Source of the DNA: Silene latifolia
Lineage: Eukaryota > Streptophyta > Magnoliopsida > Caryophyllales > Caryophyllaceae
Assembly: GCF_048544455.1 (NCBI RefSeq)
Contig: NC_133537.1
Span: 145,492,058-145,556,057, forward strand
Direction of reading: 5' to 3'
Length of the DNA stretch: 64,000 bases
Below are positions 10,630 to 23,069 of this stretch, piece after piece. Each line of letters opens with the position of its first letter. Within the stretch, counting starts at the first letter, position 1. Position numbers and translations under genes: made by a program. Below the pieces are notes generated by a model. That model was not told the DNA's origin, made no database searches, and was given only the letters and a program-made list of their open reading frames with translations.

Positions 10630-11532
10630 AATATTCCCGAACCGAACCTTTGCTCATCCCGAGTAAAGAGGTGACAAAGACTAGGACCATTATTTAAACT
10701 AACCTAATAGCATAGCAGATATGAGACAATTAGCGGGTCTCACTCCGCCCCTTCAACTCACAACAAGACAACCATGAGGTAGGATGCCTTCTTGCAAGGC
10801 AAGGTGGGTCTTGCCAAAATGGTGACACATCCAAACATTAAGCACATAAAATCAAGTAATGGATGCATTTACAAAAGAATAGCCACTTTCCTCATCTAAG
10901 TGGCGGAAATTATCTACAAGGGAAACAATTCAAGGGTACACACTCCTTCATAGATGCAATTTCTTCAAACTACTAAGCCTAGAAGGATACCAATAAATCA
11001 CCTCGAAGTTGTGTCAAGCTAGGGTACCTTTGTCCTCAATCGTTAAATGCTTTTGTCAAGAGTAGACTCCTATGGTGTTAGAAACACTGGAGGATCGCGG
11101 AATTCCCCCTCTTGCCTAGACAAGAAGAAGGGTCGTCCCCTCTCTACCATGCACAAAAATGGATACGATGGATAAAGGGATCAATAGTATTTGAGTTTCA
11201 TTTGGGAGTTTGATTTGTTGTTGTTTTTCCCCCCAATTTCTTGTGGCATATAACATTTGAGAACACTTTCTTTTGCCATTTCTTTGATGTTTGGCATTTC
11301 AATACTTGACAACTTTTCAACTTTTCTTTGCATTTGTTTTTGAACATTTTCAATGTCACCCCATATGAAGTGAGGGTGCCTTATATTTGAAGCATTATGA
11401 GTCTATTTTTGCTCCTATTTTCATTTGATGCATTTTGCAAACTTTCTTTCACATTTTATTTCATTGAACTCAAATCAATTTCTTTTTGTGCCCATTCCCT
11501 TTGATGACAAAAATGTGGTAGAACATGGATGA
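10630..11532 (-). mobile_element. Partial second copy of element A sharing the right LTR
   Basis: This is homologous to 1160-2170, i.e. PPT plus 3' UTR of element A, yet it lies outside the right LTR. In minus-strand order the region reads internal 3' end, LTR, full internal region, LTR. That is the arrangement expected of two tandem elements sharing one LTR. Homology stops sharply at 11532, where Tat/Ogre sequence begins. Confidence 0.65.
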
Positions 11533-12256
11533 TAGGGACGGAGAATAACTCCGTGCTTCTTGCGTTTTGGGACTAGGAGGTTCATCTCCTGGATATCTTC
11601 ATCGGTAGGTTCAAATCCCAGCCCGAAGGGAATGTTGGGGACCTTAGCCTGTTTCAAGGGAGGTAAGGTGCTCTTCAGTGGATTGAGGGGGAAATCCGAG
11701 AAGTAACCCTGGCGCATCATGATGCGGTTGACTGTGAGGTTGGCAAACGGGTCACAATCAAAGGGTGTTGATTCATCAGTTATGGCATTCACAGCTTGGA
11801 ATCCCCACATTTCATTATCATCTTCCTCAATGGCCTGGGAGGCTATTCCCTTTCTCATGATAGCTTTGATCGGGGAAGCAGGAATTGTGATTGTTTTCCC
11901 GTTGAAGGGGACCCTGATCTTCTGGTGGAGAGTTGAGGTAACCGCCTTGACGGCGTGAATCCAGGGACGTCCCAAGAGAATCTTTAAAGAGGCGTCGATG
12001 TCGACCACTTGAAAACTGGTTTGTCTTTCCAGTGGTCCGGTTACGACGGTCAGAGTGATGAGTCCCGCGACCTTGCGACGACTGCCGTCGTAGGCTCGTA
12101 CTCCTTGATTTGTCGGGACCAAATCAGCGTCCTTAATACCCAGATTGTGAGTAGTCTTGAGGGGAATGACATTCACCGCGGATCCGTCATCCACAAGGAC
12201 CATGGGCAAATTCTTCTTGAGACATTGTACGGTAATGTACAGGGCAAGGTTATGAT
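11475..12256 (-). pseudogene. Retropepsin part of Tat/Ogre-like element G, fused into element A sequence
   Basis: The frame contains NLPMVLVDDGSAVNVIPL, the aspartic protease active site in the DDGSAVN form typical of Tat/Ogre gypsy elements, and ILLGRPWIHAV, the second protease signature. The stretch NLLVPKRKKHGVILRPY follows. The upstream half of the same protein is at 21055-21334, separated by element F. The frame stays open across the junction at 11532 and ends at 11475, so its last 18 or so residues are encoded by element A-like DNA. Reverse transcriptase, RNase H and integrase of G are absent from this window. Family call is strong; the product is a broken chimera. Confidence 0.8.
12252..12256. 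repeat. Target-site duplication of element F, left
   Basis: ATGAT, matched exactly by 21050-21054 on the other side of F. Confidence 0.9.
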
Positions 12257-13527
12257 TGTTTAAAATCTATATCTCATTACTTGACATATTCTTATATGTG
12301 TTGATTTAATTTAGTCATAAAATTAAATGTTGATCTTATGCATGCAAACAATAATAAAATTAAAGAAGAAATCATCATCTTACATTGAAGATTTCGGATT
12401 TTATGGGCGCAAGTGAGTTCTCCTACTCACTTGTTCTTGAGCTTCCTTAAGTGGATGAACAAGGATTCAAGTAGAGAATCCCTCCCAAGGATTAATACCT
12501 AAAGTAACAACTTAATAAAATTAATATTATTATTACTAGAACAATATTAATTTTGTATAAAATTGACCAAAGTATTATTTGATCTCTTAATATTTCGGCT
12601 AAGAGAAGGGAGAAAAGGAAGGATTTTTTATCTCTCTAAAAACTCTTATTTTTAGATGTTGAATGAATAATAATACACCAATATTTTTGATAGTGTATAT
12701 TAAGTAAAATAAGAAGAAAAACCCATGGTTTTTCTCTTCTCAAAACCGGGTGGAAGGGGGGAGGTTTTTATGCCCAATGCATGATCAAAGTGCTCTTCAC
12801 AATAACCACTAGGTTTGCATGGCTAGGTTTAGGTAAAATGATTATGCTTACCACTCACATAATAAACATAATATTTTCCTAATCCTCCCATTATTTCGAA
12901 TATTATAGATAAAATGGACTCCATTTTATCTTTGTCAATTTGTCAATTTGTCACATGTCACATGTCATGTAAAATTGTTATGTATTTTTAACATATTAAA
13001 AATCAACGCATTAATAAAAATACGTCACATACAAAATCGACTTAGTAATTCATAATTACTTGTACCAAAATAATTTACCAATTATAAATGACAACATCTT
13101 GTATTTATAATAATTTATTCATTCAAATGTAATTGTTTCCTTAAACAATAATTTCATCTAAGGAATAAAACAATTCGATTACTTAGACCGTATCTTATTT
13201 AATCAAATTATAATGAGACACGTAAATATTACTTCCAAAATCGTCCGTCAATTTTAAGTAATTTAATTAACCCGTATCGTCATACGATCAATTAAATGAT
13301 CAATTAGGAGTGTTATCCTTTAGGTATGACCTATGGGGATCAACTGATCACCACCGTCGCACGACAGTAATGTCAAACTCTAGTCAGTCAATCATTACCG
13401 ATATGTGTGGACCAGTTGACAGTAAAGTATTACTTCCCAATTGTATTCTTTAAAATGAGACTTAAACATGTGATCATCATGATCGACAGTTGTGATTGCA
13501 TTATTGTCGGAGGACACATATTCCAAC
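12257..13527 (-). repeat. 3' LTR of element F
   Basis: About 1271 bp, closely matching 19778-21049. Its inner edge reads TTCCAACC where the other LTR has TTCCAACA, a small change at the terminal CA. The outer end is TGTTTAAAATC on the plus strand (TGTTCAAAATA in the partner). Confidence 0.9.
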
Positions 13528-16500
13528 CACCACTTGTCCTCGACAAGTGTGCGTCACCAATTCTCTTGTCCTATTACTATCTTCCACTCAATGCAAGGTG
13601 TCTTTCAAGTCGTACTTGCAAGTGATCATATCGAGAGTGGGTTCCCTCGATCTGGAGAATAACTGATTCACCGGATTTATCTACCATAGATATCTTCCGA
13701 GCGTGGCCACACATTTCCAGTTCATTACTCCTCGAGTGGCCCTGGGATATTGTTATAACCCTGACTGGGGGTGTACAATTCCTATCGCACTCATTCCCTT
13801 CGACTAGCCACAGCCATCATAACCCAAAATATGCCCATTTGACCCCATTTACGAAGATCGTAGTAACACAAATCAAAGTTAATCTGAAACTGTGCCATCT
13901 TAGGCGAATAGTCTTTAGTCAAAAGAATAGACTCATTAGAATACTATAGTAGCTCTCGCCACGACCAGGCTATATAAATTTGCCAGAACTCTATAAGCGG
14001 TCATAAGGCCCGACAAAGTGTTCCTAACAGTCTGCCTATGTGATCGACTAGCCATTCTCATATGACTCCATGGCACTTGAACTTGTCATCAATCGCATCA
14101 CACTCTAGTCACTTCGAGACGTCACCTCATATAAGTAACTAAGGGCGAATACAATGCTAATCCGTGTTCACTTTAATGGGGTTCAATTGTCTCTACAACC
14201 CGTTTGGATGTAACAAAGTATAAGGTGAGTTAATAATAACTCAAACGACAAATGTCGACATCACATTCGGGTAGTCAATACAGTATTACAACCTTGTGAT
14301 GCATATCGTAAGTGTGTAAACACTAGTTGATTGCAATAGAAGTTTAACATACCATTTGTCCATGTGTTCAAACTTCTTATAATCGCATTTTCCTTTACAT
14401 TCATGTTATCTTTCATATCATGAACCTTACCAAGTACACATATAGGGTTCCCAACCTTGGTTTGGGTTCTTTATCTTGAAGGAACTTCCCTGTCGATTAT
14501 CACATAACCAATGAATTTGCGGTGAATGATATAACTTGCACTCATCAAGTACTCCACCCACTCACAATGCACTAGGTAAATGTTTTGTAGAGTCTTGCAA
14601 CAATTGTCAAGATGATTAGCCTAGCACTTCTCACAAGTCCTAGCATATTATAAAATATTAGTTTTGAGTAACTTCTTACTTCAACTAAGTATCTTTCCTA
14701 ACCTTTTATTTCTCCTTTTAGCTTGAAAAGCTTAGGATTTTCATAAATCCTTACGCGTGTTCGAACTTTTTATATGTGCAACCTCTTGACACATAACAGA
14801 GTGTTCTGTCCAACACTGAAATCGCTCATCGGATTCTCCTTGAGAATTCATGACGATTCTTCTATGGCTTGCCAATGATCCATCATGCTCTTATGCATAT
14901 GATTCATTATTAGACATGTGCATGATTATTCTAATGGCAGAAACATTAGTAACTAATAATCATGTGATCAACCATTCTTAGGTTCAATGAACGACCATGA
15001 CTGCTAATGGCAATTCCATTTTCATTTACATCAATAACCTACGTTTCTTGTTGATTCGATGTGTATATCTCAATACTTATCCAACATCTCATGATGTAAT
15101 TGGATTCATCATAGTCCATTTTCATCCAGAATTGAAAACTCAAATACTTCTTTGTGAAGGAAAGTATTAGCTCGTCATTCTCAATGAGTAGTGAGTTATA
15201 AATTTTACAAGATGATTGCTCCCACTAAATTCCATGTCTTCACATGATAATTTCCAACTCCCACTTAATTCCACATGTTTCGCAATTGACTACTCAATCG
15301 AAACATTTCAAGAATTGAAATATATATTGCTTTGCTAAGTTATTAAGATAAAACCATATATGTTCCGATCATATCCTTTCAAAATACCTATTTTGAAGAA
15401 GTTTCATCTTAACCTTATGAAAAGAGATTCTAATCTCTTAACCCATTCATATTGTGATGATGCGTAGCAATGTCATTATTCAAATGCGAATTATATCTAA
15501 TACACGTCCTTCAAAATACCCTTTTCGGAAGGTGGTTTAACCATTTCATTTTCATAATGAGGTTAAGTAATAACATTAGCGAGGTTAATACTTAACTCAG
15601 CTCTTGTAGATATCGGCATATCAACATTTGCAACTTTTTGGTCATAAATCTCATTTATTTTCGAGGATGCAACTTTGTTTCATTTAGGCTCTTAAGTAAA
15701 ATATTGAAACTATTGGTCAAATGTTGTTCATAAACTAGTCAAAACTCTTGTTGAGACTTTACATTAGTCATTCTTATTCCAAAACCTTCTTTTGGTCTCC
15801 CCGTGTAGTTATCTTGAGAACATATTCTTTTGATTACTTCACTTGGTCTCTTTTCTCATGTAGATATCATCTATTTGAGACCATAGATCTCATCTATTCG
15901 AGTATACTATCTGTATAGGTATACAAATCACTCTTTCTTGCGTAGATCTCATTTACACAAGTACATAAATTTTGCTTGGTGTTCTTTGTGTCTTCATTTT
16001 CTCCCACTCTATCTTTAGAATGAATACACTAGAGATTCAAAAGATAGCATATGAGACACAAATAATGATTTTTGAATTATAAGGAGGACTATCTCATAGG
16101 TTGACTAATTGTTTTAGATTTGATAAGTGTACTTGGTAATTATCATTCCTTTAGGAGAGTTCATTTACTCAATCATCACTTTATAATTGATCATACACAA
16201 GCCTTAAGCTTGTGGAAATATAATGAATCCCATCATTATAGTTGTCTATTAGATCACTTTAAGTGAATGATCATACGTTTCTATGAGCAAGCAGATAAAG
16301 AAGAATTTTAGAACAAGGATAAAATACGATAAAACAGGTGACTTGGGTTTCAAACCAAGCCACCATTATCCAAAATACAACCATTATCCAAAATACATTT
16401 CCATGTCGAACACGGAAATCAAAATGTTCTAAAATCCGACACATAATTAAAATAAGACAATAAAAAGCGAAGCTTCATAGAAGCTATTCCTAGCTTCTTG

Positions 16501-16636
16501 ATGGTTTCTCAAGCTTGCTTTTCTTTTCCCTTGTCCTTGCTTGGTGGAGGCCCTATTTACAATAAAAAGGGGATACATTATCACAACTTTGTATCACAAT
16601 ACCATAGTTGAATTAGAAACATAAAAGAAAGGATAG
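13528..16636 (-). other. 3' internal region of element F without visible pol
   Basis: About 3.1 kb between gag and the 3' LTR. The part next to the LTR (13530-14420) contains the PPT (minus strand GGACAAGTGG) and is strongly conserved with H (58458-59328) despite having no long open frame. From 14420 to 16636 I saw no copia integrase, reverse transcriptase or RNase H motif in any frame, though very decayed pol cannot be excluded by eye. Confidence 0.6.
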
Positions 16637-17533
16637 TCATTTACCTACCGGAGTTATCTTTCCAGCCTTAATGTCACCAAGATATTTGGAACAATTTCTT
16701 TTCCAATGTCCAACACCATTACAATAATGGCATTTATCAAGAGGACCCTTCTTGATCTTGGAAGTTCTACCTTCATATGTCTTAGCTTTGGTGAGAATGG
16801 GAGCTTGTTTCTTACCCTTCTTCCCATTCTTCTTAAACTTCCCCTTGCTTTTGGTGCTTATGTTAAGCACATCCTTAGGTGGGTTAACATTTAACCCCAT
16901 GTCTCTTTCGGCTTGCACAAGTAACTTGTGCAACTCTTCAAGAGACACGTCCTTGTCTTGCATGTTAAAATTCACCTGGAATTGAACATACGCTTTGACT
17001 TTGGATAAAGAGTGTAGAATCCTATCTACAATGAGTTCTTTGGGGATTTCAACTTTTTGAATCTTCAAAGTCTCGACTAGCTCCATTAATTTGAGCACGT
17101 GAGTGCTAACCTTTTGGCCCTCTTTGAAGTCGAGATCAAGGAATGCCGCGGCCACCTCATTTTGGACGATCCGCGGAGTTTGTGAAAACATTGTCACAAG
17201 CTTGAAATATATTTCATTAGCGGTGCCCATCTTAAAGGCTCTCCTTTGGAGATCCGCCTCCATCGCAAAGATCAACACATTTTTCATTGCGGCGGACTCC
17301 TTGTGGTAAGCCTCATATGCTTCCCTAGTGGCGGCGGTCGACCTAGTATTAGGTTCGGGTGGAGAGGCCTCGGTAAGGTAACGAAGCTTGTCGTCACCTT
17401 GGGCGGCTAATTTGAGTTGGGCATCCCAATCGGAGAAATTTGACCGATTCTTTTCAAGTTTACATCGGTCCATGAAGGATCGGAGCCATGAAGGATTAGT
17501 GAGAGGTGTGGCGTTGGTGTTTGGAGTGGCCAT
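16637..17533 (-). CDS. Copia gag protein of element F
   Basis: An intact 298-codon frame starting MATPNTNATPLTNPSWLRSF. Residues about 20-215 form a copia-type gag domain (UBN2-like), with EKNRSNFSDWDAQLKLA near the start and VSLEELHKLLVQAERDMG near the end. A lysine-rich linker with KSKGKFKKNGKKGKKQ follows, then a CCHC zinc knuckle CHYCNGVGHWKRNC at about residues 267-280. The protein ends at PVGK without running on into protease. In active relatives gag forms the virus-like particle and binds RNA. It is the only long undamaged frame among the retroelements here. Whether it is expressed is unknown. Confidence 0.85.
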   Translation of the reverse strand: MATPNTNATPLTNPSWLRSFMDRCKLEKNRSNFSDWDAQLKLAAQGDDKLRYLTEASPPEPNTRSTAATREAYEAYHKESAAMKNVLIFAMEADLQRRAFKMGTANEIYFKLVTMFSQTPRIVQNEVAAAFLDLDFKEGQKVSTHVLKLMELVETLKIQKVEIPKELIVDRILHSLSKVKAYVQFQVNFNMQDKDVSLEELHKLLVQAERDMGLNVNPPKDVLNISTKSKGKFKKNGKKGKKQAPILTKAKTYEGRTSKIKKGPLDKCHYCNGVGHWKRNCSKYLGDIKAGKITPVGK

Positions 17534-19756
17534 TTGTTATGAGAAATAAAAGCGGTCTACAAAAACAAAATATAGAAGGAATAAAACATATGTCGTTTTC
17601 AAAATAATAATACTCGTAAAAATTTTTAATTTAAACAAGTTTATTTGCATTTATCTAGTGACCTCTACCCAACTTAGATAAATGATTCCAAGACCCAAAT
17701 TCATATCAACTTAGGCACGGGGTAGCCGATGAAACCCTTATCAATATAACTCGGTGGATTAACCCTTTTAATCGATTCTACTTTTAGAACTCTTGGTTGA
17801 TAAAATTACTCTAATGTTTATCTATAGCCCGGAACACATGCGACTACGGTCACGAATACTTCCGTTGAGGTCAATCCAAATTTCGAATAAATGTGTCCAT
17901 GATCCAAATTCACATTAACTTGGGCACGGGGTAGCCGATGAAACCCTCATCAACATGAATTCGGTGGATAGACATTTATCACCCACTTCCCCTACGTAAC
18001 AAGGTTTGTACCCCGGGGTGGCCGAGTGCACTCCCTCGCGAAATAGGTTTTCATGGTTTCTACTATTTGGTAAGGCTATGTCTCAATTGATTATTTTAGC
18101 GAGATGTCATGTCAATTTATTATCTATCACGTTTTAAGTGAACTAAAGCGGTGAACTACTATAATTCTAATTGACACGGTCGATGAACTCGATTAAAAAA
18201 AATGCATGTTTTAGTTATGGCGATTTAGCGATGCATGCGACATATAAATAAAATGCAAAGCATAAAATAAATCCTAGTATGGCCTTCCTAAAATAAAAAA
18301 TCAAATTAACTATTACATATCCGGAAACCAACTCCATTGGTCCCTTGAACTTTGGTTATGGCACGCATCTCGAGGTAACATCGTCTTTATGTATCGCCTT
18401 CTTGAGTGACACCGTCTTCATGGAACTCTGGAATAATTAAATTACATAACAAATTACATTATTTCCTATTATACATTTGTAATTAAAATAAAATAAATCT
18501 ATTAAATTACAAAACGGTGATGCGAGATCACAATAAATTACAACCGAATCGATATTCCCATACATTTCGGGTAATACCAATTAAAAACTAAGGCCATACT
18601 AAGTAAAATTACATAATTCAAAAATTATATAAAATAAAATTATGACAATCATAAATAAAATGCTTCACTATAATATGTATGAATATGCCCAATTTTATGC
18701 TAAATCGCCTTTAAGGAGCCAATATCGTATACTAAACGGTTTATACGGATTTGCGTGATTCAACCATTTAAAATCACAATAAATTACATAAATTCATATT
18801 TATGCACAAGTTAATTACCCTAACCTCTTAGGACTCAAAATTAGTCTCCACTAACTATTTGACTATAATTAACTCATATTTCTTAAAATTGTTCATTAAT
18901 GGACCCAAAATTACAAAAAAATGCTATAAACTTCAAATAAATCACAAAAATTTCAAATAAATTCAAAATTTGAAATTTAAACTCATGAACATTCTGGAAA
19001 AATACCATGACACTCATAATGTTCAAAAAACTTAGGTTAAAATTTCGAAAAATTTATCGGAAAAACTATGTTGCGGTTTATCGGATTTATCAATTATAAT
19101 CATAAAAACATGAGAAAAATTATATTCATCAACTTTTCAAGTTTAGATCTGAAAAAGATAATAAAATGCAACATGTGACGTTTTTCCTTAGTCATGAAGT
19201 ATGTTTTAGCAATTATTCACTAGTTAAGTCACTATTTATGCTATTTTTCATCAAAAATTCATAAATCATGCATAAAAACTTCAATATAGCCTATTATTTT
19301 ACACACATCTTGTAAAATTGCATGTGACAACATACTAAATTTCTATGACCAGATTCGAAATTTATCTCATATTAACCTATTTTTCATCTAAATAGGATTT
19401 ATGTCATGAAAAATCCATATTTCGAGCATAAAAACTCCACAAATTCTGCAAATTTACAGGTCATCTAAAAATAATACAAGTGATAACATATCCAAAAACC
19501 ACTGGAAAATTCGAAGTTTAGCTAATTTTAGTCCGAAAATGACATTTTAATCATAAAATCACATTTTTAATGTCAGTATTATATAAGATGAACAATAATA
19601 ATCCATAAATTAACCAAAATATCTTAAATTCATTTTAGGATCAGAAACTTTAACATGCATAATTTATTTCGTGATATATCATAATAACATAAATTTACAA
19701 GTTTTATATGTTAATCGTATAACTCGGAAAAACTATAACCGATTTGCATGCAAACA
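17534..19756 (-). other. Leader (5' UTR) of element F
   Basis: About 2.2 kb between PBS and gag without a convincing frame, AT-rich. It holds two imperfect direct copies of a segment including 'cacggggtagccgatgaaac' (17713-17732 and about 17925-17944), roughly 210 bp apart. Nothing else recognised. Confidence 0.55.
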
Positions 19757-19775
19757 ACCCTGGCTCTTGATACCG
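19757..19775 (-). other. Primer-binding site of element F (tRNA-Met-like)
   Basis: The minus strand reads CGGTATCAAGAGCCAGGG, a variant of the TGGTATCAGAGC initiator tRNA-Met site common in copia elements. It follows the LTR end TTTTGAACA by 2-3 bases. Confidence 0.65.
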
Positions 19776-19777
19776 CT

Positions 19778-21049
19778 TGTTCAAAATATATATCTCATTT
19801 CTTGACTTATTCATATATGTGTTGATTTAATTTAGTCATAAAATTAAATGTTGATCTTATGCATGCAAACAATAATAAAATTAAAGAAGAAATCATCATC
19901 TTACATTGAAGATTTCAGATTTTATGGGCACAAGTGAGTTCTCCTACTCACTTGTTCTTGAGCTTCCTTAAGTGGATGAACAAGGATTCAAGTAGAGAAT
20001 CCCTCCCAAGGATTAATACCCAAAGTAACAACTTAATAAAATTAATATTATTATTACTTGAACAATTTTAATTTTTTTATAAAATTGACCAAAGTATATT
20101 TGATCTCTTAATATTTCGGCTAAGAGCAGGGAGAAAAGGAAGGATTTTTAATCTCTCTAAAAACTCTTATTTTTAGATGTTGAATGAATAATAATACACC
20201 AATATTTTTGATAGTGTATATTAGGTAAAATAAGAAGAAAAACCCATGGTTTTTCTCTTCTCAAAACCGGGTGGAAGGGGGGAGGTTTTTATGCCCAATG
20301 CATGATCAAAGTGCCCTTCACAATAACCACTAGGTTTGCATGGCTAGGTTTAGGTAAAATGATTATGCTTACCACTCACATAATAAACATAATATTTTCC
20401 TAATCCTCCCATTATTTCGGTTATTATAGATAAAATGGACTCCATTTTATCTTTGTCAAATTGTCAAATTGTCACATGTCACATGTCATGTAAAATTGTT
20501 CTGTATTTTTAACATATTAAAAATCAACGCATTAATAAAAATACGTCACATACAAAATCGACTTAGTAATTCATAATTACTTGTACCAAAATAATTTACC
20601 AATTATAAATGACAATATCTTGTATTTATAATAATTTATTCATTCAAATGTAATTGTTTCCTTAAACAATAATTTCATCTAAGCAATAAAACAATTCGAT
20701 TACTTAGACCGTATCTTATTTAATCAAAATATAATGAGACACGTAAATATTACTTCTAAAATCGTCCGTCAATTTTAAGTAATTTAATTAACCCGTATCG
20801 TCATACGATCAATTAAATGATCAATTAAGAGTGTTACCCTTTAGGTATGACCTAAGGGGATCAACTGATCTCCACCGTCGCACGACAGTAATGTCAAACT
20901 CTAGTCAGCCAATCATTACCGATATGTGTGGACCAGTTGACAGTAAAATATTACTTCCCAATTGTATTTTTTAAAATGAGACTTAAACATGTGATCATCA
21001 TGATCGACAGTTGTGATCGCATTATTGTCGGAGGACACATATTCCAACA
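19778..21049 (-). repeat. 5' LTR of element F
   Basis: 1272 bp, TGTTGGAATATG...TTTTGAACA on the minus strand, followed on the right by the target duplication ATGAT (21050-21054). Very similar to 12257-13527, so the insertion is relatively young. Confidence 0.92.
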
Positions 21050-21054
21050 ATGAT

Positions 21055-21334
21055 TGGCTCCGAAGGGAGGGATATCTACGTCGGAGAAGACGACTGGGTT
21101 GTTCAAATCAGGGGCGTCCCTCGTCATGTACGCCACTATTTCTTCAGGGGAAGAGGTTGAGGGCACAATAAGTTTCCCCAAGGCCTGTAGCAAAGCTTGT
21201 CGATGCTCAAAGGACGTTGCGATCAGTTGCCAGATTGAGATCTCGGCTTTTGCCTTCTGAAGCTGTTTGAGGATTGAATTCTCAGGAGCCCTCGGTTGAG
21301 TGTCTACTTCCGGAACGACATGGTCATTCATCAT
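21055..21334 (-). pseudogene. Element G: pre-protease region, cut by F
   Basis: The frame contains SILKQLQKAKAEISIWQLIA and HRQALLQALGKL, then FSDVDIPPFGAN, the segment that precedes the protease in Tat/Ogre gag-pol proteins. It stops making sense at 21054, where F begins, and the natural continuation is at 12250. Frame differs from the preceding piece, so there is a frameshift near 21330. Confidence 0.75.
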
Positions 21335-23069
21335 TAAAACGATCGTTGGATTGCTCGGATTCCGATAGGGCGTCCGGACCGGGTAAGGTGACTGATCTCT
21401 TTTGCCCGTTTCTCTTTCTTTGGGACAAGGTAGACATCTTCAACGTCGTCTCTCCAGATGCCGTTGATTTCAGGATCTTGAAGGCACCTTGGAGGGGTAT
21501 TCCTTGGTGAGTAGTTTTTGTGAGGGATATTTTTGTGAGGGTAATTTTTGTGAGGGTAATTTTTGTGGGATTGATTACTATGAGGTTGATTATTATGAGG
21601 TGCATGTCAGAATGGTCGCGGGAGCAATCCGTCCTGGTGTGGGTAGTTTGGGCGCTCGGGGGACTTTCCCTCGGGCGTGGTGGCGGAGGATTGAAGATAA
21701 GTCGACGGTAGGCATCGTCAAGTCGGGTGATCCTCTCGGAGAGACTAGCTATGGCTTCCTCAACTTGTTGGAACATAGGGAGCATAGTGGCAGCACTGAA
21801 CACAAACACTCCGTCTGAGGGATCTTTCTCCAAAGCATTCACCTCGTCATCAACTGGCAGGATGAGGTGTGAGCAGTCCAGAGTTGGCTCATCGTCGGAG
21901 ATGGCGTGGATCCCCAGAGGCTTTGTTTTTTTGTTTGGCTTAGTCGGCGGGGGTAAAGGCAAATCCCCTTTCTCAATCATGTCTTGGATGATGTGTTTCA
22001 GGTTGAAGCAGGTTTCAGTATCATGCCCCTTCCCTTGATGGTACCAACAGTAGGCATTGGGGTTCCAGAACCGGGACTTCTTAGCATCGGTCGGATCCGG
22101 GGTGGGCCGATTGGTTGTAACTTTCCCTGATCCATGAGCCTCTTCAGAGCACTTGCGTAAGTTAACCCTATATTAGTGAACACTCTCTGGGGGCGCTCAG
22201 CTCACTTAGCAGATGGTTCAACGAGGTTGACCTCATCGATTTTGTTTGTATGGCCATAGGGACGGGATCCGGTTGAGGTGGATCCTTTGTAGCCTCTGCC
22301 AGTAGTCTTGGCCAAGACACCCTTCCGGAGGTCATCTTCAATGCATGCAGATCCTGGAAGGTCTTGATATTTTGATACCTGAGTAAGTTGGCAGGAGATT
22401 GTTGACGAACTTTTCCACCAAAGTTGATTCACTCGGTTTACTGACCAATTGAGTACTCACCCTCCTCCAACGGGTTAAGAACTCGGTGAACCATTCCTTA
22501 TCGTTCTGGGTTAGAACCTCAAGAGTACGGGTATTGGCTTGGATTTCAACATTGTCGGCATATTGTTTACCAAATTCGAATACGACCTCATCCCAAGTGG
22601 TAAGGTTTTTCGGATCGAGGGAGTAATACCACTGGCGAGGGATCGGTTCCAAAGAGGACGGAAATATCCGAGTGGAAAGCTCCTATTTGACCCCTTTAAT
22701 GGCCATGTAGTCTTTGAAGGCATGAATATGATTGAGCGGGTCCTCCACTCCTTTGAACTTAGGTACGTCAATCAGGGTAAAGTTGTCGGGTAATTGCTCC
22801 CCAACAGGCTCGAACCTTTGGTTGTTCTCAAGATGGATATTGTTACCCCGGGCTAGGAGCTGTTCTTCCAAGAGCTTTAGCCTCTTCTCAATTTCAGTCA
22901 GAGGCGGAGCATTATGTTCTCCAGTTTCCTTGTTCTCTAGGGTGTCGATACGGGTCTCAATGCGATCCAGGGTGACCTTAGGAGCGGTAAGCAGGCTGGC
23001 TAGCTGATCAGTCGTGACATCTCTGTTGTTATCATTGTTGTTCTTGGACGAAGGTGAAGACGGAGCCAT
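21324..23069 (-). pseudogene. Element G: gag, frameshifted
   Basis: Starts MAPSSPSSKNNNDNNRDVTT at 23069. The N-terminal part has a heptad-like stretch (IEKRLKLLEEQLLARG) and PKFKGVEDPLNHIHAFKDYM, the beginning of the gag core. An in-frame stop follows at about 22683. The core continues with PRQWYYSLDPKNLTTWDEVV and FLTRWRRVSTQL to about 22390, then shifts frame. It continues to a stop at 22202 and again past it, shifting back near 22080. A histidine/cysteine cluster of the form CWYHQ-G-GHDTETC lies near 22040-22000, matching the zinc-finger region of Tat/Ogre gag. The 3' part (21980-21324) is Pro/Ser-rich. At least one nonsense codon and two frameshifts make it a pseudogene. Confidence 0.8.

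Larger units (their letters stand above)
12257..21049 (-). mobile_element. Ty1/copia element F (gag only) inserted in element G
   Basis: Complete insertion with 5-bp target duplication ATGAT and LTRs at 12257-13527 and 19778-21049. Internal order on the minus strand: PBS, 2.2-kb leader, gag, 3.1 kb without recognisable pol, PPT. It splits the gag-protease frame of G, so it is younger than G. A related fragment is H at 57187-59328. Confidence 0.9.

Noticed and set aside
13407-13625. Small plus-strand frame of 72 codons
   Set aside because: Crosses the LTR edge of F and is not preserved in H.
21489-22038. Plus-strand frames of about 100 codons
   Set aside because: Antisense to the gag of element G, whose minus-strand frame has recognisable family motifs.
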